The notes under the pieces were generated by a model, which was given only the letters and a program-made list of their open reading frames with translations, was not told the origin of the DNA and ran no database searches. This document shows positions 60,592 to 64,000 of a stretch of 64,000 nt of DNA, piece after piece. The DNA is from Tabrizicola aquatica (GTDB lineage: Bacteria > Pseudomonadota > Alphaproteobacteria > Rhodobacterales > Rhodobacteraceae): assembly GCF_002900975.1 (NCBI RefSeq), contig NZ_PJON01000005.1, positions 1 to 64,000 on the forward strand, written 5' to 3'. Made by a program: the position numbers and the translations under genes. Within the stretch, counting starts at the first letter, position 1. Each line of letters opens with the position of its first letter.

Positions 60592-63500
60592 ATGGCGGGG
60601 CAGACAAGCAGGTTGGTGGCGGCGGCGCTTTTGTGTCTGGGAACGGCGCAGTCGGCGCAGGCGCTAGGGCCGGGGTTCATCGACGATGGCTATCTGCTGA
60701 CCGGACACGGCTGCAACTTCAACATCTACCACGACGGCGTGGGCCGTGAATCGCAGGTGCAGCTGTTCATCAGCGGCGGATCGGGGGCCAGCCCGACCTC
60801 GGGCGGAACCTATTGGCTGGGAGGAGCGATCACGTCCTTTGCGCCCGGCGCCATCACTGCCGCAATGGTTTCGACCGAATGCGGCATCTCGAACATCACC
60901 GGCTTCGTATCGGACGGGGCCAACGGCACCTATGAAAGCGACGACTTCATGGGGGTGCGGTTCCGGGGAACCTCGAACGCCGACGGAAAGATCTATGACT
61001 ATGTGATCGGCCTGACCGGCCCGACGACCACCACGGTGGTGAATACGCGGGTTGAGGTTCCGAACACGCCGCCGACGGTCAATGCCGGGTCGGACCAGAT
61101 CGCCAATTCGGGTGCTTCGGTCACGCTGAGCGGGTCTGGGACCGACCCGGATGTGGGTCAGACGCTGACCTATAGCTGGACGCAGATCTCTGGCACCTCG
61201 GTCACTTTGAGCGGAAGCACGAGCCCCACGCCAAGCTTCACCGCGCCCACGCTGGCGATCGGTGCCAGCACGGTCCTGGGGTTCCGCCTGGCGGTTTCGG
61301 ACGGGATCGTGGAACGCACGGATGATGTGCAGGTCACTGTGAACGGCCCACCGAACACGGTGCCGGTGGCCAATGCCGGGACGAACGCGACCATCGCATC
61401 GGGCGCAATCTATCAGCTGGACGGGACGGGTTCGCTTGATGACGATGGCCAGACGCTGACCTATGCCTGGACCCAGACCGCCGGAACCGGGGTCACCTTG
61501 TCCAGTGCGACGGTCGCGCGGCCATCCTTCACCGCTCCGACGCTGGTACTGGGCGACCCGGCGGAAGTCCTTACATTTTCGCTGATCGTGTCTGACGGCA
61601 TTGCGTCCTCGACCGCGGCCACTGTCGATATCACCGTCGAACCGCCGGCGAACCGTCCCCCCGTGGCGGATGCTGGCGATCAGCAGTCCGTTGACTCGCT
61701 GTCGGCGGTGACGCTGGATGGAACCGGCTCGACCGACCCGGATGCGGGCCAGCCCTTGACCTATACCTGGACGCAACTGTCCGGGCCGACGATGACGGTG
61801 ACAGGGGCCAATCAGGCGCAGGCCAGCTTTACCGCGCCCGAGGTGGCGTTCGGTGATGATCCGGTTGGGTTGCTGTTCAGCCTGCGCGTCTCGGACGGCG
61901 AGCTTGAGGACACTGACCTTGTGCTGGTTCAAGTCTCTGGCGTGAACCAGATCCCGGTCGCCGTGGCCGGAGACGACCAGACCGTTGCGGCAGGCGCACC
62001 GGTCCAGCTTGACGGGACAGGTTCATTCGACCCCGATCCGCTGACGCCACCGGTCGCGTTCATCTACGAATGGACTGCGCCCCTCGGCTCGGGGATCGTG
62101 CTGACCGGTGCGGATACGGCCACCCCCAGCTTTACCGCGCCGCAACTTGCGCCGGGCGTCACGCGTGAGGTGGTCCTGACGCTGGTGGTCCGTGATGGTT
62201 TCGCCGACTCGGTGCCGGATGAGGTGTCGATCTTTGTCGAGGGGCCGGCCAATATTGCGCCCACGGCCGACGCCGGAGAGGATCGCCGGGTGGTTTCCGG
62301 CACCGCGACCAGTCTGGACGGGTCCGGCTCGGACGCGAACAATGCGCTGCAGACCTTGACCTATGCCTGGACGCAGGTGTCCGGCCCTGCGGTGACGCTG
62401 GCCGGGGCGACGACGGTTTCGCCGACCTTCACGGCCCCGCCCCTGCCGCCCCTTTCGGCGCCAGTGGATCTGGAGTTCCAACTGGTGGTGAATGATGGAA
62501 TCGAGGAATCCGCCCCCGCGACGGTGCGGATCACGATCGACCCGCCCCTCAACACGCCGCCAATCGCCGATGCCGGGCCGTCGCAGACTGTGGCCAGCGG
62601 CGCGCTGGTCACCCTGGATGGCCGGGCGTCCAGCACCGAGGACGTCGGGCAGACCCTGACCTACAACTGGGTTCAGACCAGTGGCCCGGGCGTCGTGCTG
62701 GACGATCAGAACGCCGCGCAACCGACTTTCGTGGCGCCCGTGGTGCCTTACGGCCAACCGCCCGAGGTCCTGACCTTCGACCTTCTCGTAAACGATGGGC
62801 TGGAAGATTCTATCGCCGCTGGTGTGATGATCGAGGTCCAGCCCGAACCGAATACGCCGCCGGTGGCGGATGCCGGCAGCGACCAGCAGGTTCTGTCGGA
62901 AGAGCAGGTGTTCCTGGATGGAAGCAATTCGTCGGATCAGGACGTGAACCAACCCCTGTCCTACGCTTGGCAGCAGCTGTCCGGTCCGACCGTAACCTTG
63001 GACGACCAGGGGACCGCAACGCCCCAGTTCACGGCTCCGGCGCTGGACGTGGGCCAGCCCCCGGTGCAGCTGGTCTTTGAACTGGTGGTCGACGACGGCG
63101 AAGATTCCTCGGCCCCCGATACGGTTGTGGTCACCGTCCTGCCGCCTGACAACACCGCCCCGGTGGCGGTTGCTGGCGCTGACCGGACAGTGGACGGCGG
63201 GGTCGCGGTCAGCCTGGATGGCAGCGCCTCGTCCGACGCGGATGCGGCGTCGGTCCTGACCTACCAGTGGCTGCAGACTTCGGGCCTTGCAGTGCCACTG
63301 ACCAACGCGTCGAGTGCCATCGCCTCGTTCACCTCGCCGGTGCTGCCCGTTGGGTCGCCGGATGAAGTCCTGGTGTTCCAGCTGTCGGTTTCGGATGGGA
63401 TAGCCACTGTGACCGACAGCGTAAGCATCACGGTCGAACCGTCGCCGAACACGCCACCCATCGTTGATGCCGGTGCGGATGACAGTGTTCCGTCCACAGG

Positions 63501-64000
63501 TTCCTTTGTCGTTACTGCCACGGTCATTGATCCGGATGTCGGTCAGACGCAGACCTTCACCTGGGAAGAGCTGTCGGCTACGGGCGCGGTGCTGGTGAAC
63601 GACGGCGGCCCAAGCGTGACTGTCACGCCGCAACCGCTGCAATTCGGCGAGGCGCCATATGACATCATCCTAGGGGTCGTCGCGAACGACGGGACCGATA
63701 GCTCGCTCCAGGATACCGTGACGATAACGGTACTGCCCGCACCCAACACGCCCCCCACCGCCAATGCGGGTGCAGATCAGGTAGCCTTGGCCAGCACTGT
63801 GGTGACCTTGACCGGAAGTGGATCGGTCGCGGGCGAGCCCGGACAGACGCTTTCCTATGAATGGTCGCAAATATCAGGCCCGCAGGTCAACTTCGTGATC
63901 AATATCGCCAACACGGGGTTCGTGACGCCGCCAGTTCCGGCTGGTGCTCCGCCGGTGCCGATAGTGTTCTCGTTGCGGGTTTTCGACGGGTTCGACTTTT
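60592..64000 (+). CDS. Giant secreted protein with tandem K319/REJ-like (PKD-type) domains (partial)
   Basis: An open frame from ATG 60592 runs to the window end without a stop (over 1,130 residues). A signal peptide (ending GTAQSAQA) is followed by an N-terminal domain of about 125 residues (FIDDGYLLTGHGCNFNIYHDG). Then come at least ten tandem beta-sandwich repeats of about 90-100 residues, starting near 61051. Each opens with a variant of NTPPVADAGSDQ and continues with LDGTGSxDPD-x-GQxLTYxWTQxSGP, then SFTAP and SDGxxxSxxxxVxITV. These are K319/REJ-like PKD-type domains of surface adhesins. The C-terminal anchor or sorting signal lies beyond the window. Confidence 0.9.
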   Translation, partial: MAGQTSRLVAAALLCLGTAQSAQALGPGFIDDGYLLTGHGCNFNIYHDGVGRESQVQLFISGGSGASPTSGGTYWLGGAITSFAPGAITAAMVSTECGISNITGFVSDGANGTYESDDFMGVRFRGTSNADGKIYDYVIGLTGPTTTTVVNTRVEVPNTPPTVNAGSDQIANSGASVTLSGSGTDPDVGQTLTYSWTQISGTSVTLSGSTSPTPSFTAPTLAIGASTVLGFRLAVSDGIVERTDDVQVTVNGPPNTVPVANAGTNATIASGAIYQLDGTGSLDDDGQTLTYAWTQTAGTGVTLSSATVARPSFTAPTLVLGDPAEVLTFSLIVSDGIASSTAATVDITVEPPANRPPVADAGDQQSVDSLSAVTLDGTGSTDPDAGQPLTYTWTQLSGPTMTVTGANQAQASFTAPEVAFGDDPVGLLFSLRVSDGELEDTDLVLVQVSGVNQIPVAVAGDDQTVAAGAPVQLDGTGSFDPDPLTPPVAFIYEWTAPLGSGIVLTGADTATPSFTAPQLAPGVTREVVLTLVVRDGFADSVPDEVSIFVEGPANIAPTADAGEDRRVVSGTATSLDGSGSDANNALQTLTYAWTQVSGPAVTLAGATTVSPTFTAPPLPPLSAPVDLEFQLVVNDGIEESAPATVRITIDPPLNTPPIADAGPSQTVASGALVTLDGRASSTEDVGQTLTYNWVQTSGPGVVLDDQNAAQPTFVAPVVPYGQPPEVLTFDLLVNDGLEDSIAAGVMIEVQPEPNTPPVADAGSDQQVLSEEQVFLDGSNSSDQDVNQPLSYAWQQLSGPTVTLDDQGTATPQFTAPALDVGQPPVQLVFELVVDDGEDSSAPDTVVVTVLPPDNTAPVAVAGADRTVDGGVAVSLDGSASSDADAASVLTYQWLQTSGLAVPLTNASSAIASFTSPVLPVGSPDEVLVFQLSVSDGIATVTDSVSITVEPSPNTPPIVDAGADDSVPSTGSFVVTATVIDPDVGQTQTFTWEELSATGAVLVNDGGPSVTVTPQPLQFGEAPYDIILGVVANDGTDSSLQDTVTITVLPAPNTPPTANAGADQVALASTVVTLTGSGSVAGEPGQTLSYEWSQISGPQVNFVINIANTGFVTPPVPAGAPPVPIVFSLRVFDGFDF

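Noticed and set aside
60664-63642. Long minus-strand frames rich in Arg/Gly opposite the giant repeat gene
   Set aside because: Antisense images of the K319-type repeats; the plus frame has a signal peptide and domain structure.

Overview
The window is a chromosomal segment of a GC-rich alphaproteobacterium, most likely a member of the Rhodobacteraceae (Rhodobacter/Tabrizicola/Gemmobacter-like). This rests on an iron-sulfur cryptochrome of the CryB type, the mreBCD-mrdA-rodA order, a YcjX/TIGR01620 pair, a leucine-rich leader before leuA, small AGGP...PASS...LLL secreted peptides, and several families of short palindromic intergenic repeats typical of the group. No plasmid, phage genome or IS element is evident. 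Most of the window is core metabolism and cell-envelope genes with small accessory islands.

Layout: 1-176 is the 3' end of adenylate kinase, followed by an MHS-family transporter, a small membrane protein and truA (to 3.5 kb). 3.7-6.1 kb holds a translationally coupled ycjX/ycjF-like pair. 6.3-8.0 kb is pth plus a DUF2332 gene. At 8.0-9.3 kb a flavodoxin-fold oxidoreductase and a TetR regulator diverge over a triple palindromic operator. rplY and an MFS transporter follow. 11.4-14.8 kb is a coupled tetR-aruH-aruI operon on the minus strand, predicted to act in arginine transamination and 2-ketoarginine decarboxylation. 14.9-17.4 kb carries a CDF metal transporter, an SH3-type periplasmic protein and a D-glycerate-type dehydrogenase. 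17.5-19.7 kb is the most unusual part: six tandem paralogous genes for about 70-residue secreted hydrophobic peptides. The first four have matching sigma70-like promoters, and hairpins or terminators follow five of the six.

19.7-25.0 kb (minus strand) is a probable amine or amino-alcohol catabolic group: a glutamine-synthetase-like ligase, an aldehyde dehydrogenase, an iron alcohol dehydrogenase and an FAD amino-acid dehydrogenase. After an EamA exporter and ghrA comes the cell-shape operon mreB-mreC-mreD-mrdA-rodA, with a DUF1345 gene appended (33.6 to 27.3 kb). 33.9-37.1 kb holds an SDR coupled to a PD-(D/E)XK-like protein with a substituted active site, a DUF1127-like peptide, a LysR regulator and a DUF305 protein. 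leuA (37.3-38.8 kb) is preceded by a leader peptide and a strong hairpin, suggesting attenuation by leucine supply. 39.2-41.4 kb is an SDR coupled to cryB, then nadE with a small coupled gene, an 18-repeat secreted MORN protein, pfkB, a Tat-type metallo-beta-lactamase-fold hydrolase, a zincin-like metallopeptidase, gltX and a MATE exporter.

A tandem glycine riboswitch controls gcvT-gcvH-gcvP (51.4-56.1 kb). The end of the window has a secreted Pro-rich protein, azlCD, a DUF3775 gene, trxC, tRNA-Ala(CGC), an SDR lacking the usual catalytic lysine, and a phage-tail-collar-like protein. Diverging from the last is a very large repeat protein of at least ten K319/REJ-like domains that runs off the window.

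All gene functions are assigned from recognition of translated sequences. No database search was run. Promoters and operators are predictions from sequence pattern.
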